Shown here: positions 1-10,440 of the stretch, in pieces | Layout: every line of letters begins with the position of its first letter | Position numbering within the stretch: the first letter of the stretch is position 1 | NCBI GenBank assembly: GCA_014529385.2 | Contig: CM043968.1 | Span: forward strand, 25,843,513-25,907,512 | DNA from: Adiantum capillus-veneris | Taxonomy: Eukaryota; Streptophyta; Polypodiopsida; Polypodiales; Pteridaceae | DNA: 64,000 nt | Direction: 5' to 3' | Notes under the pieces: generated by a model | Seen by the model: only the letters and a program-made list of their open reading frames with translations | Told to the model about the DNA's origin: nothing | Databases searched by the model: none | Position numbers and translations under genes: made by a program

Positions 1-2
1 TC

Positions 3-1739
3 ATTGCTTACGAGAGCCGATTGTTCTCAAGGCCGGAGATGACAACACAGATTTATGAGAAAGAGCTTTTGGCAGTTATCCATGCTCTTACTCAGTGGCG
101 GCATTACCTACTCGGAGCGGATTTTACTGTTTTTACAGACCATCAGAGTTTGCGCTGCTTCTTGTCACAGAAGCAGCTTTCGGAAAAGCAGATGCGGTGT
201 GCGAACTTCTTGTCACAGTTTCACTTCCAGATTGTCCATGTGCAGGCACAGAAGAATGTGGTGGCAGATGCTTTGTTTCGGAAACCGTTGGTTCTGGCTA
301 TTTCCGCGATACATCATAGGAGCTTCGAGGATATGGTCGACCAGTATGCCACAGATACAGATTTTGCAGATATTTTCACACGGATACGGGATGGGGAGAC
401 AGTAGCAGGATACTCCATTCGGGAAGGCTATTTGATGAGAAAAACCATGTTGTGTGTTACACAGCCGTTGAGGGAAAAGGTTATGACTGAATGCCAGTGT
501 CCACCTTTTACGGGTCATCGCGGCATTGCTACCACTATGAAAGAGGTAGAGAGATACTTCTTTTGGCCGAGACTCAAAAAGGATGTGGAAGAGTTTGTGC
601 GCAGTTGCTTAGTATGCCAGAAGGTCAAGTTTGACAGGCATAAAGCACAGGGATTGTTACAGCCTTTACCCATACAGGATTTCATTGTTGATCTCCCGAG
701 AACACAGAGTGGTCACGATGGTATTTGGAGTGTTATTGACAGATTTAGCAAACAGGCTCATTTCATTCCAGTGAAAAAAACAGTCAAGCCGGGTCATTTA
801 GCGAGACTGTTTGTGGCCCAGATCTTCAGATTACATGGCATGCCTTAGACGATTGTCTCCGACAGAGACCCCAGCTTTACGAGTTTGTTTTGGAAGGCAA
901 TTTGGGAGAACATTGGCATGCGGTTGCAGTTCTCGTCATCGTTCCACCCGCAGACTGATGGGCAATCTGAGATTGCAAATTCAGTGGTTCTAGATTTATT
1001 GAAGTCTTATATCTCGGATCAGAAGACTCAATGGGATAAGTACCTACCTTTGGTGGAATTTGCTTACAATAACACGATACACTCTTCGACGGGGAAGGTG
1101 CCATTTGAGATTGTTGAAGGTGCTGCGAAGGTTCCACCCTTCCTAACCACGAAAGATAAGATCTTTGAAGCGGATGGATATTTGCGAGACTTGGATACGG
1201 TTGTTGCCAAGGTTCGCGAGACTTTGCAGAAGTCTCAAGAACAACAGAAAAAGGAAGCGGATCGCCATCGTCGCGACTTGAAATTGAAGGAGGATGATTG
1301 GGTGCTCTTACGTTTTGAGAAGGCACGCCTGAGAAAGAAAAAGGGAAAGGAGAGGCTTTTTCCAAAGCTCAGTATGCGATACTACGGACCTTTCCAAATC
1401 ACTGAAAAGATAAATGATGTCTCCTTCCGATTGAAACTGCCAGATACTTGGAGGATTCACAATGCATTTCATGTGAGTCTCTTGAAACCTTTTAAAGGTG
1501 ATGTGCCTGATGATGGAGAGCCTGATGAGCAACCCGAAGTGGAAGAAAACGAGGAGATCCTTGTTCTTGAAGAGATTTTGGCACATAAGGATACGAAGAA
1601 TAAAGGTAAAGTCCGAAGGCGGTTCTTGGTTAAGTTTAAGAACTATCTTGCATTGGATGTGAAGTGGATGGAGGAGGAGAACCTAGCAGATACTCCTCAA
1701 ATTGTGAAACTTTACCTCAATGCTTTTGGTTTAGCGTAG
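3..1739 (+). pseudogene. Ty3/gypsy pol: RNase H, integrase and chromodomain, with one in-frame stop
   Basis: One frame is open from the window edge to 1739 apart from a TAG at 846-848. RNase H occupies about 3-290, with the family motifs KELLAVIHAL and FTDHQSLRCF. The integrase zinc finger follows (about 490-630; GHRG, then CLVC). Its first histidine seems replaced by glutamine (ECQCPPF). The core begins with DFIVDLP and is shortened in front of it compared with relatives. The second catalytic Asp lies in VSDRDPSF, just after the stop, and the Glu in HPQTDGQSE. The chromodomain is near 1545-1720 (EILAHK, FLVKFKNY, WMEEENLAD). The stop lies inside the integrase core, so this copy should not make active integrase. 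It is well preserved otherwise, suggesting modest age. Confidence 0.9.
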
Positions 1740-2338
1740 TCTACTCCAAATGGAACCCAGAATTCAGCTTGGCCGGAGATCTGGTGCAGTGGGATGCACA
1801 AGAGGGGAGTCACTCCACTCCTTTGTCAACAGATGCCTTGATTTAGATACTAGAGTCACTGATGTCTCTTTGGGCTTCAGGGATACTAAAAGCTGACAGT
1901 ATTCTGTTGTATGACTTTATGAAATGGAATTTCTAATTATGATACTGATTTGTTCTTGACTTCTTTAAGTGTAGGAACTGATAGACGAAATGACTGCAGC
2001 ATTTTGGTCTGATTGATCTCGAATGGACATGGTTGCAATAGGGGTTAGTCAATCGAACATCGATGAGGTCCTGATTGGATCTAGATGCGATTGTTAGCTA
2101 CATTGCCGATAAATCATGGTCTAAGATCCGAATGAATGTTGAATGTCATGTGATGTCCTGTGATGTCGAGTGATGTCCTGTGATGTCGTGTGATGTGACT
2201 GTCGATTTAGTACATGTGCTAGACGTGTGTTCCTAGTACGTAGGTACTAACAGTCAGTGTCTGCTAAGATGGTTTATGGCCTCTGTCTGTTTTGCAGGCG
2301 TAATCGAGGGCGATTACAATGCTTTCAAGAGGGGGGTA
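1740..2338 (+). other. Element 3' untranslated region and polypurine tract
   Basis: Noncoding stretch between the pol stop and the 3' LTR. It contains an array of the 10-bp unit TGATGTC(C/G)(T/A)G at about 2143-2197 and ends in a purine run with six G residues (2326-2338), the expected plus-strand primer site next to the LTR. No gene is visible. Confidence 0.7.
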
Positions 2339-3185
2339 TGTCACAAACTGATGACGTGGCTACCGAGAGCAGAAACCCTAATTTCTGCCAAAAGCCCTAA
2401 AACCTGCAAACCCTAATTTCTGCCAGAAACCCTAATCTGCAGAAACCCTAATTTCTGGAAACCCTAACCCTAACTGCTGGCTGAAACCCTAAAGGTGGCT
2501 GAAACCCTAATTTATGGCGGCAAATGCCATTTGGCAACAATATGGATTTTCCGGGAATTGTAGCAGGATTCACGGCGCTGAAAAAGCCAGCTTCCAAGCG
2601 ACGCAATTTTGTTGCTTTTCTGTAGCATGGGCAAGGAGAGAGAAAATTGATTGCTTTATTTCAAAAAACTCAGAAGAGTTTGTGTGAGATAGAGAGAGAA
2701 CATGCTTTTATGATTGGAAGCTTTTGGGGCTTTGCTTATGGGCATCCCTTGTAAAGAAATAAATAAGCGGGGAGGGCTCACTCTGCAGAGCATCTGGACG
2801 TGGAGTCTGAGAGTGAAACCCTAACCGCTCTCTTGTACTTTGACATTGATTTAATACATAAAGAAATACCGAAAGGGGCGCTAGTCTTTGGGGCCAATAT
2901 CTCTAGGCACGGAACTCCGCCGGGCCAGTGCAAATCTATTGTGATCTGTGAATTGTTTTGAAGTGGTTCTTTGGTGCTGTCGTGATTGATTCTTGACTTG
3001 GAGTGTCTAAGTTACATTAGGATTTTTAATCTTGACCCACTTTGACTCTTAGACCCCTTGGCTAGTCTTCAGTAAATTCGTAGTTCTTCTTCTTCTACTT
3101 CGGCTAGGGTTTAGGCCCCTTGATCGAGATTTGCAGATTGTTAGGCTTAGGGAGTCCTAACCCTTTGGGTCTTCAATGATTCACA
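2339..3185 (+). repeat. 3' LTR of chromovirus, with telobox cluster
   Basis: 847-bp LTR bounded by TG and CA. It has seven exact AAACCCTAA motifs within 2373-2510 and an eighth near 2816, then a block holding AAATACCGAAAGGGGCGC (2864-2881). That block recurs in two other LTRs in this window and probably marks the transcript start or polyadenylation region. The right end abuts the interrupted minus-strand gypsy frame. Confidence 0.82.
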
Positions 3186-3190
3186 TGTTA

Positions 3191-5317
3191 GCGGGTTGTG
3201 ATACCCCTCAAACTTCCAAAGGAACCTCCTATAGTAGGAACATAAACCCAAAAAGCTTCGAACTTCATGGACATTCTTCAAATTTGGCCAATCTCGGATA
3301 GTTTGTATTAGGTCGGATCCATTTTTACACCCTCTGAAGAGATGATGTGTCCCAAAAATTGTATCTCTAGCAAGAAAAACTTGCTCTGCTTCCTGTTAAG
3401 CACCAATCTATGTTGTTGTAATGCCTGAAAAACCTGTAAGGCATGGTGTCTATGCTCTGCTTCACTCTTGGAGAATACTATGAGTCGTCGGAATAGGTGC
3501 CCACAAATGATGTTCACTCTAAAAATCGTGTCCATCATTTTGTTGACTGTCGCAGGAGTGTTTGTGAGACCAAAATGCAGCACCAAATACTCGTACAATC
3601 TGAAGGACGCCTTGAACGTGGTCTTGTATACATACTAGGAGCGATCCCGATCTTATGATAACCACTTTTAGGTCAATTATACTAAAGCATGTAGAACCCT
3701 GTAACTTGTCCAGTATATCATCGATCCTGGGTATTAGAAACTTGTTGTTGATGGTGATTTTGTTTAGAGCTCTATAGTCAATGCACATTCTCCAAGATCC
3801 ATCTTTCTTTGATACGAGAAGCACTATCCAACAATAAGGTGTTCTACTGGGTTGAATTAGACCCTTTACAAGAAGCTCTATCACGTGACACATCCAACCC
3901 TATGTGTCCGTGGACAAGCTACAACACGACAAGGGTTCAGTCAGTCCAGTCAGTCTAGATTAGAAGTGATCTGGCACTTTTGTGAGTCTATTCGTAGACC
4001 GTGCATGACCAGTCACTTAGTGTAGATGCATATCCTCTGGTTGCACACAGCATGATCATAAGCATTTCCATCAGAATCCTTCAGGGGAATTTTCCAGTGC
4101 ATTTAGCCTATTTTACCTATTTTTGACATTTTTCACTTATTATTTTAAGTGACTTTTGTTGGAAAGTAGGTAGGGAAAATTGAGTAAGTTTGTATATAAG
4201 CAAACCAAAGCTAGCACTAATGGAAGAGGCAACAGGAGCCAAGCTCAGCAGGCAATTTTTCAAGCAAGACCTTGGCGGTTTTCCTCTCCAAGCAAGAAGA
4301 ACCATCCCCCTAGCGTTTTCTCCATCAAGCACCATCGCCCTAGATCTACATCAACCTAGCGTTTTCCATCAAGCATCATCCTAGCCATGCATCGGCCTAG
4401 CGTTTTCACATTTAGCATCAGCCAGATGCAAGCCCAAGCTAGCGTTTTTGCAACAATTCAGCATCGCCGGCAAGGCTGCAACACATCAGCGTTTTCAGCC
4501 ATTGCATCGCCACAGGAACCCCCATGCCTAGCGTTTTTGGTCATAGCAGATTCAGCCCCTAAGGAGTAGCAGATTCAGCCCGGAAAGACCAATAGTTTCA
4601 GCCCTTAAGAACCTCAGTTTTCTGCCCTAAAACCTGCAGATTTTCAGCGACAAAGATTATCAGAAAACAGAAAACAGCCCCAAAATCAGCGTTTTTCGGC
4701 AACAGCAGATATCAGCCCTAGTGTCGGCCTCGTCATCCCCGTCGTCATCGTCGACATAGCCTAGACTTGCATCAGTCACATGCATTTAGTTTGTACCAGT
4801 TTGTGCAATCATAAGTAGACCACTCTCGCCGACGAGAGTGGGGCCTTTGGAGGAGGGTTTTACGTCGTCTCTGGTGTCGTATCTCTCTTCTCTCTCTATC
4901 TCTCAGTCTCATACACTTGCACGCACAGTGTCCATTCACTTTGTTTGTGATCATAGCATTCTCTCATTAAGAACGGAAGGCTCTACCTTCCATAAGAGCA
5001 AAAGGAACCTTGAGCACAATTTGGAGCACTTATCTTGAGCAAAGCGCAAACATTCATTCCGCTGCACCAAACAAGCTCTTTCACTTGGTTCATATTTTCG
5101 TCATTCTGGGCTCTACTTCCTGTGTAAGGTGGCCGGTTCGATGGCGTGCTACCAGGAATCAAATCAATCGTGTGATCTTTAGGTCGTTGAGGAGGTAGCT
5201 CTTCAGGCAAACCCTCATAGAAACAATTGGGTTGAGCTTGCAAATAGTCTTGTCGTGCTTTCTCTAAGTCCGACATATTTGATGTCTTCCTGTCATTTAA
5301 TTCATTCAAGTAGATCG
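3191..5317 (-). pseudogene. Ty3/gypsy reverse transcriptase, two pieces split by a solo LTR
   Basis: On the minus strand, 5309-5079 gives the start of a gypsy reverse transcriptase (HTIDLIPGSTPSNRPPY, then QVKELV). The solo LTR at 3879-5073 follows, and the frame resumes at 3878 (IELLVKGLIQPS, VSKKDGSWRMCIDYRALNK). Later motifs need frame changes: the catalytic YxDD appears as YSDD near 3482-3497 in another frame, then [10 protein letters not shown] (about 3320-3350) and the connection region [13 protein letters not shown] (about 3220-3270). The end at 3191 is the insertion point of the chromovirus LTR. Upstream (minus sense) it is cut by the element starting at 5318. It is therefore the oldest layer here. 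Several frameshifts make it nonfunctional. Confidence 0.85.
3879..5073 (+). mobile_element. Solo LTR (copy 1) inside gypsy RT
   Basis: A 1195-bp block interrupts the minus-strand reverse transcriptase and is flanked by the identical 5-bp duplication AGCTC (3874-3878 and 5074-5078). Its left end is TATCACGTGACA (expected TG mutated to TA) and its right end CCAAACA. It aligns along its whole length, in reverse, with 6796-7975. A TATA-like TATATAAG near 4193 suggests rightward transcription. It contains seven AGCGTTTT motifs (about 4311-4695) and a perfect inverted repeat CCACTCTCG-CCGA-CGAGAGTGG (4820-4841). No internal region is present, so it is a solo LTR, presumably left by LTR-LTR recombination. 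The retrotransposon class is unknown. Confidence 0.88.
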
Positions 5318-6150
5318 TGTGAGGGTTTTAGGGTTAGGGTTTTTGTGTCAAGGTCATACACGCACCAGTCTAATGCGTTCGTTTGACCCGCCCCAATGTC
5401 ACTCTCTCTAGGAAGTTGATCCTTGCCAATCTCTTGGTCAAAGCCCGAATCCTTCGTGTCGTGGATACTTCTCTCTAGGTGGTGCTTGCATCTATGATCC
5501 TCTGCATGACAGAAGGACATTTGAGTGACCTTCGGGTCTTGGACTAACTTAATTGAGTTTTGTAGGAACCGGCCGAGGGGCCTCCTCCAAGTGGCCTAGA
5601 ATAATGAAAGGCCCTCCAACAAATTAAGATCAAGCCCCACGTAATTAATGACGTGGCCCAACTGTATGGACCCATAGTCTACGCTGACAGGGACTCGTGG
5701 CAGCACTATATGGATTGTCCGCATTTTGCGTTGACAGGTGCCACATGGCAGTAGTACAAAATTCTGCGTTTTTCGCTGGCAGATTTGACAGTTTTTGCAT
5801 GAACTTTTGAGACCACATGCTTTTGATTTCAAGTACTTTTGACCTAATGCTTTTGGGGCTCTACTTTTGGCATCCCTTGTACTCTTTATAAGCGCCCAAA
5901 GGCCACTCCTTTAGAGCATCTGGACGCAGAGTCTCGGAGAGGGTCGGACCTTCGAGAGTTGTACTTTGCGAATAATAATAATAAAGAATACCGAAAGGGG
6001 CGCTAACCTTTGGGGCCAACGTATCTTGGCTCGGAACTATGCCGAGTCGTGTCATCTCTCTGTCTCTCAGATGTTTCGGAGTTTGGAGTGTCAGTGTGAA
6101 GTTTTCAGTTCTCTGTGTTTCCGCCCGATCCCTCGCCGGAAGTGATTACA
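5318..6150 (+). repeat. 5' LTR of gypsy derivative
   Basis: 833-bp LTR starting TGTGAGGG and ending GATTACA directly before the primer binding site. It aligns with 9504-10099. It carries a telobox-like start (TTTAGGGTTAGGG) and the block GAATACCGAAAGGGGCGC (5986-6003), shared with the chromovirus LTR and the LTR near 10.8 kb. AATAATAATAATAAAG just before that block could serve as a polyadenylation signal. Confidence 0.85.
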
Positions 6151-6151
6151 G

Positions 6152-6163
6152 TGGTATCAGAGC
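6152..6163 (+). promoter_or_regulatory. Primer binding site (initiator tRNA-Met type)
   Basis: TGGTATCAGAGC starts one base after the LTR end. This is the standard plant LTR-retrotransposon primer site complementary to the 3' end of initiator tRNA-Met. Confidence 0.9.
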
Positions 6164-6211
6164 TTCGCTTGCTCCCTTGCCCTCTTCAAACTAGAGCACA
6201 ATCCTATCGAC

Positions 6212-6790
6212 ATGGACGGAGCATTGGGAGATCACAATGCTGAAGGAGGAAATCCACCGAGCCCATCCACCCAGAGGCTCCGCTCCCTGATGAGACACAT
6301 GCCCATTATGTGGTATGACAATTGGTATGTTTAGCAAAACAACAAAAACAGAGGTTGATGGATAACATGATTGATTTTGAAGCTTTGCATAGCTATTTGA
6401 GCACCTGAATCTCCCTGCTACCCCTATTATGCACCCCAACCTTCCCAAATTTATTTCTCACTTCCACTTGATCCTTCCCACTTCTTCACGATAGAATTTT
6501 GGAGACGTGTCTCAGTTCCTGGGAGGCATTTTCAAGAATATGGCTTTTGGAGAACGACCGTGTGTGGTTTCCAAAATACCACTATAGATCCCCACGGTGC
6601 CCCCGCCCTATGTTTCCCCACCACCTACTGCTTATCGGATGGGCACCATCACCATTACTATTACTACTTAGCACCTCAGATGGAAGATTCAGGTCCAAAA
6701 CCCTTCAAGGATGGTGGTGCTACGTTTAAATTTTTCACTTTCTCAGGGGTCCAAGATTCCCACAACGCTCTCAAGTTCGTACAATAGTTT
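6212..6790 (+). pseudogene. gag N-terminal part, gypsy derivative
   Basis: An ATG 49 bases after the primer site opens a 39-codon frame ending in a TAG. A related trace in another frame (about 6680-6787) contains FKFFTFSGVQDS and ends where the solo LTR was inserted (6796). Position after the primer site and the downstream gag motifs support a gag assignment; the frame is broken by stops and frameshifts. Confidence 0.6.
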
Positions 6791-6795
6791 GACGT

Positions 6796-7975
6796 TGTAA
6801 GGTGCAGCGGAATGAATGTTGTTCTTTCTCAAGATGAGTGATCTATATTTGCTCAAGGTTCCTTTTAGTTCTTATGGAAGGGAGAGCCTTCCGTTCTTAA
6901 TGGAGAGTGCTATGATCACGAACAAAGTGTGTGGACATTGTGCGTGCAAGTGTATGAGACTGAGAGAAAGAGGGAAGAGAGATACGACACCAGAGACGTT
7001 GTAAAACCCTCCTCCGAAGGCCCCACTCTCATCGGCGAGAGTGGTCTATTATTGATTGCACAAAGTGGTACAATGATGATGCATGGAAATTGATGCAACT
7101 TGGGACTATGTCGGTGGTGACGACGGAGGCGACGATGATGACCTAAAGGCTGAATTCTGCAATCTTCTAACTGCTGAAAATCTGTTGAACTTTAGGCTGT
7201 TTTGGGTGGCTGAAAACGCAGGTTTTGGCTGCGTTTTTGGGGCTGATTTGGCTTGACAAAAACGCTAATGCCTGCAGTGTCTTAGGGCTGAAAAAAACGC
7301 TGTTTACCTGCTGTAAATCAGGGCTGAAATCGCTGCTGTCCTACTGTGCTTGATGTTGAAAAACGCTGAACTATCTGCTATGTTCAAAGCTGAAAAACGC
7401 TGGATGGGGCAGCCTTGCTGGCGTTAGTGGAAAACGCTAGGTCTAGGGTATGCTGGCGATGAGATGGTGTGATGAAAACGCCAGCTTGCAGGGGACTGTT
7501 GGTGATGATCAAAACGCTATGCTTGAAGGGGAGGTTGGAAAAACGCCAAGGGCTTGAAGGTCTTGATAGTTCTTGCTGAGAAGGTGCCTGTTGAGCGGGG
7601 AGCTCCTCCTGCCTCTTCTGCCATTGAGTGCTGACTTGGGTTTGCTTATATACAAACTTAGCAAAATTGCCCTACCTACTTTTGTTGGGAAGTCACTTAA
7701 ATTAATAAGTGAAAAATGTCAAAAATAGGAAAAATAGGCTAAATGCACTGGAAAAATCCCCTAACTGATTCTAATGGATTCTGATGGGAATACTGATGAT
7801 CATGCTGTGTGCAACTAGAGGATATGCATCTATGCTAAGTGACTGGGCATGCTCGGTCTACGAATAGACTCACAAAAGTGTCAGATCACTTCTAATCTAA
7901 ACTGACTGGACTGACTGAACCCTGTTATGGTGTAGCTTGTCCACAGACACATAGGGTTGGATGTGTCACGTGACA
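6796..7975 (-). mobile_element. Solo LTR (copy 2) inside gag
   Basis: A 1180-bp block flanked by a perfect 5-bp target duplication GACGT (6791-6795 and 7976-7980). It starts TGTAAGG and ends CACGTGACA. It is the reverse complement of 3879-5073, so the same family inserted twice about 2.9 kb apart in opposite directions. The inverted repeat is conserved as CCACTCTC-ATCGGC-GAGAGTGG (7023-7044), as are many AAAACGC(T/C) motifs. Confidence 0.9.
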
Positions 7976-7980
7976 GACGT

Positions 7981-8620
7981 CCTGTTCAGTAATGGAAATT
8001 TTACAAAAGAACTTAAGTTGTTACGAGTCACCTCTTTTGTTAAAGATAGTACTTTGACATAGTGGGCTGCAGTAACCAAGAAACTAGACAGTCCGAAGAC
8101 CTGACACGAAGAATTTAAGTTGTTACGAGTCAGCTCTTTTCTCAAAGATAGTGCTTTGACATGGTGTGCTGCACTAACCAAGAAACCGGATAGTCCGAAG
8201 ACCTGGTACAACTTCAAGCTCGCTTCCTACCCAAGCTTCCTTGATGAGACATTTGAAGTAGATATAGTTGCAACATGGTCTAGCCTCAAGATGTTCCCCT
8301 CGGACACTTTCCCAATTTACAACTAAAGATTTTGAGAAGGGGCTTTCACATGCAAGAGTGGGTTATCACATCATGAAGAAAGAATTGGTATTCACTGACA
8401 GCCCCTTCCTAGAAGAGAAACCCAAATCCTTGGTTCTCCCTCCGCCCAAGATACCCCACAACCGCGAACTAGTACAGATGTCAACACATCTAGCTGACTA
8501 TTGACTCCTGAAGAGACTGCACAGTACCGGTCATAAGAAAAGTGTTACAAATGTGGCCTTCACGGCCATATTGCTTGGGACTGCCCGGAAAACCCCCATA
8601 ACAAAATATCATCCACGTAT
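7981..8620 (+). pseudogene. gag middle and CCHC zinc knuckle, gypsy derivative
   Basis: Gag resumes after the solo LTR. SFLKDSALTWCAALTKKPDS and TWYNFKLASYPSFLDETFE are typical of the retrotransposon Gag domain. A roughly 103-bp tandem duplication (about 8011-8204) repeats the first of these, with stops in the older unit. Downstream, near 8543-8593, CYKCGLHGHIAWDC is a complete CCHC knuckle (C-x2-C-x4-H-x4-C). Stops and frameshifts separate the parts, so no full Gag is made. Confidence 0.8.
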
Positions 8621-8659
8621 GAAAGCACAAAAAACAAGAAATCCTGACCCTTAATTGGA

Positions 8660-9033
8660 TTGATTTCTGATTCAAGGCGTTCCTACCTTTGTTGCATTCA
8701 GTGAACCATGTAAAGCTATGGGAAAAGTCAAAGATCAAGATGCCCTTATCCTCTTTGACTTAGGCTACATGCAAAATTTTATCTCCCCAAAATTAGCTGC
8801 AAGATAAGGTATTGAGGAATATGCCAAGGGGACACAAATTGAAGCACAAATGGCTAATGGAACCTACCATTATCGCCACCGTTGATGGGATCACTTCGAC
8901 TACTAGTTCAGGCATTCACAGACCTGATGACTTCTATATGTTGGATTTGGGAGGATGTGATGTTTTACTGGGTATGCCATGGTTTTACAAGTATCATGCC
9001 CGAGTTGACGCCAGAGAACAATTATCCAATTGA
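8660..9033 (+). pseudogene. Retroviral-type aspartic protease, degraded
   Basis: In different frames one can read ALILFDLGYMQNFISPKLA (active-site region, with the usual DSG changed to DLG) and FYMLDLGGCDVLLGMPWF (C-terminal part of a plant gypsy protease; the GMPW signature is clear). Loss of the DSG serine/glycine context and the frameshifts imply inactivity. Reverse transcriptase, which should follow, is absent. Confidence 0.75.
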
Positions 9034-9503
9034 AGCACAAGAACAAAGAGTTGGTGTTGAACTTTTGTAATCAAGCTACTCAAGGAGCGACAACAAACTA
9101 AAAAAAGACTATGAATAAAGACTAGTGATGAACCGAGAATTCTTTTGTACGACTTTATGATTAATAAAGATTATGATTATGATTAAGATTATGATCTTAG
9201 GTGTGTGCACGCACCTCAAGCAGGATCTAATGGCCTTTTATAGGCATTGGCTAAGATCTTGGATGCATGATCGACATCCAAGCAAGATTCAACTACCTTT
9301 TGTAGGCGTTGACTAAGATACTGGTCATAAGACCGATTTTTAGACGCACCCAAGGTGTCTACAGGTGCTTTTATGTGTGCAGGGCCATGCTGACACAAGA
9401 ATGCATAAATGAATGATTAATTGTGAGATTTTAAGTTGCATGATCAATTTTCTTACTGTCCCCTGCAATTGAGGACGATTGCAGGAGATTTTGGAAGGCA
9501 GTA
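9034..9503 (+). other. Residual internal sequence before 3' LTR
   Basis: No coding trace is recognisable. It has a short GATTATGATTA-type repeat (about 9158-9195) and a loose duplication of a 'cattggctaagat/cgttgactaagat' segment (9240-9320). It ends with a weak purine-rich tract before the LTR start at 9504. The deletion that removed pol presumably has its breakpoint here. Confidence 0.5.
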
Positions 9504-10099
9504 TGTGATGGGTTTTAGGGTTAGTGTTTCTGCGCCGAGGTCATAGACACACCAGTCCAATCCCTGCCCCAGACTTACTATCCTAGGAAGGTGGTCCATG
9601 CCAATCTCTTGGTCAAAGCATGAATCCTTTGTGTCGTGAATAGTTCTCTCTAGGTGGTGCTTGCATCTGTGATCCTCTGCATGACGCCAGGACATTTGAG
9701 TGACCTTCAGGCCATTAAAATCAAGCCTTGCATAATTGATGACGTGGCTGAGCTGTACGGTACCCGTGATCTGCGCTGGCAGTGACACGTGGCAGCATTG
9801 TACGGATTTTCCGGTGTTTTGCGTTGATGGGTGCCACATGGCAACAATACGGAACTCCGCGTTTTTTGCTGGCAGATTTGACAGTTTTTGCATGAGCTTT
9901 TTGAGACCACATGCTTTTGATTTCAAGTGCTTTTGACGTGATGCTTTTGGGGCTCTGCTTTCGGCATCCCTTGTACTCTTTACAAGCACCCAAAGGCTAC
10001 TCCTCCAGAGCATTTGGACACAGAATCTCGGAGAGAGAGTCGGGCCTTCGGGAGTTGTACTTTGCAAAACAATAATAATACAAAAATACCAAAAAGGAG
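9504..10099 (+). repeat. 3' LTR of gypsy derivative, truncated
   Basis: Starts TGTGATGGGTTTTAGGG and aligns with 5318-5986 and a little beyond, stopping inside the shared block (here degenerate: AATACCAAAAAGGAGC). The last 150 bases of the LTR are missing, so the right junction of the element is lost. Confidence 0.82.
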
Positions 10100-10440
10100 C
10101 ATATGTTAGTACCTAGTTCTACATCCACTATTGGGCACTAATGATGTTAGTGGGGATGTCGTGGTATTTAGTCAATCCTATTTACTGCTACAAAGAAGGC
10201 TAGGGCTGGGGGCTGATTTGGCAAGGTTTCGGTGACAAAGGTGCTCCAGCAAGGGTCACGCCTGGGCAGAGTAAGGTAGAGATGGTCCATAGAGGGTAAA
10301 GACTACAAAAACTCTGGGCTGATCTGGAGTTGCAAAAACGCAGCTTGCTGAAGCAGGAGATAGAGGGTCATGGTATGAAGAGGTGACACAGTAATTCACA
10401 TAGCATGGAATAGATATGGATCATCTGCCACTCTTCTAGG
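10100..10440. other. Unassigned retrotransposon-like spacer
   Basis: No open frame or structural element is recognisable. It lies between the truncated 3' LTR and another LTR fragment and is probably transposon debris. Confidence 0.4.

Larger units (their letters stand above)
1..3185 (+). mobile_element. Ty3/gypsy chromovirus, 3' part (pol end plus 3' LTR)
   Basis: The 5' part lies outside the window. What remains, in order, is RNase H, integrase zinc finger, integrase core, integrase C-terminus with chromodomain, a 3' untranslated stretch, a polypurine tract (2326-2338) and the 3' LTR (2339-3185). The LTR starts TGTCACA and ends TTCACA. The next five bases, TGTTA (3186-3190), are the likely target duplication, because the minus-strand gypsy reading frame resumes exactly there; the left copy is outside the window. 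Domain order and the C-terminal chromodomain place it among plant chromoviruses (Tekay/Del-like); the exact clade is inferred. Confidence 0.88.
5318..10099 (+). mobile_element. Ty3/gypsy deletion derivative (gag and protease only)
   Basis: Two LTRs (5318-6150; 9504-10099, truncated) flank a tRNA-Met primer site, gag traces, a CCHC knuckle and an aspartic protease. No reverse transcriptase, RNase H or integrase is visible: only about 470 bp separate the protease from the 3' LTR, so most of pol has been lost. A solo LTR of another family (6796-7975) interrupts gag. GATCG at 5313-5317 may be the target duplication, but the matching right copy cannot be checked because the 3' LTR is cut. Confidence 0.85.

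Noticed and set aside
2373-2510. Telomere or interstitial telomeric array
   Set aside because: The AAACCCTAA motifs are separated by other sequence and lie inside an LTR with defined ends; they are not head-to-tail telomere repeats.
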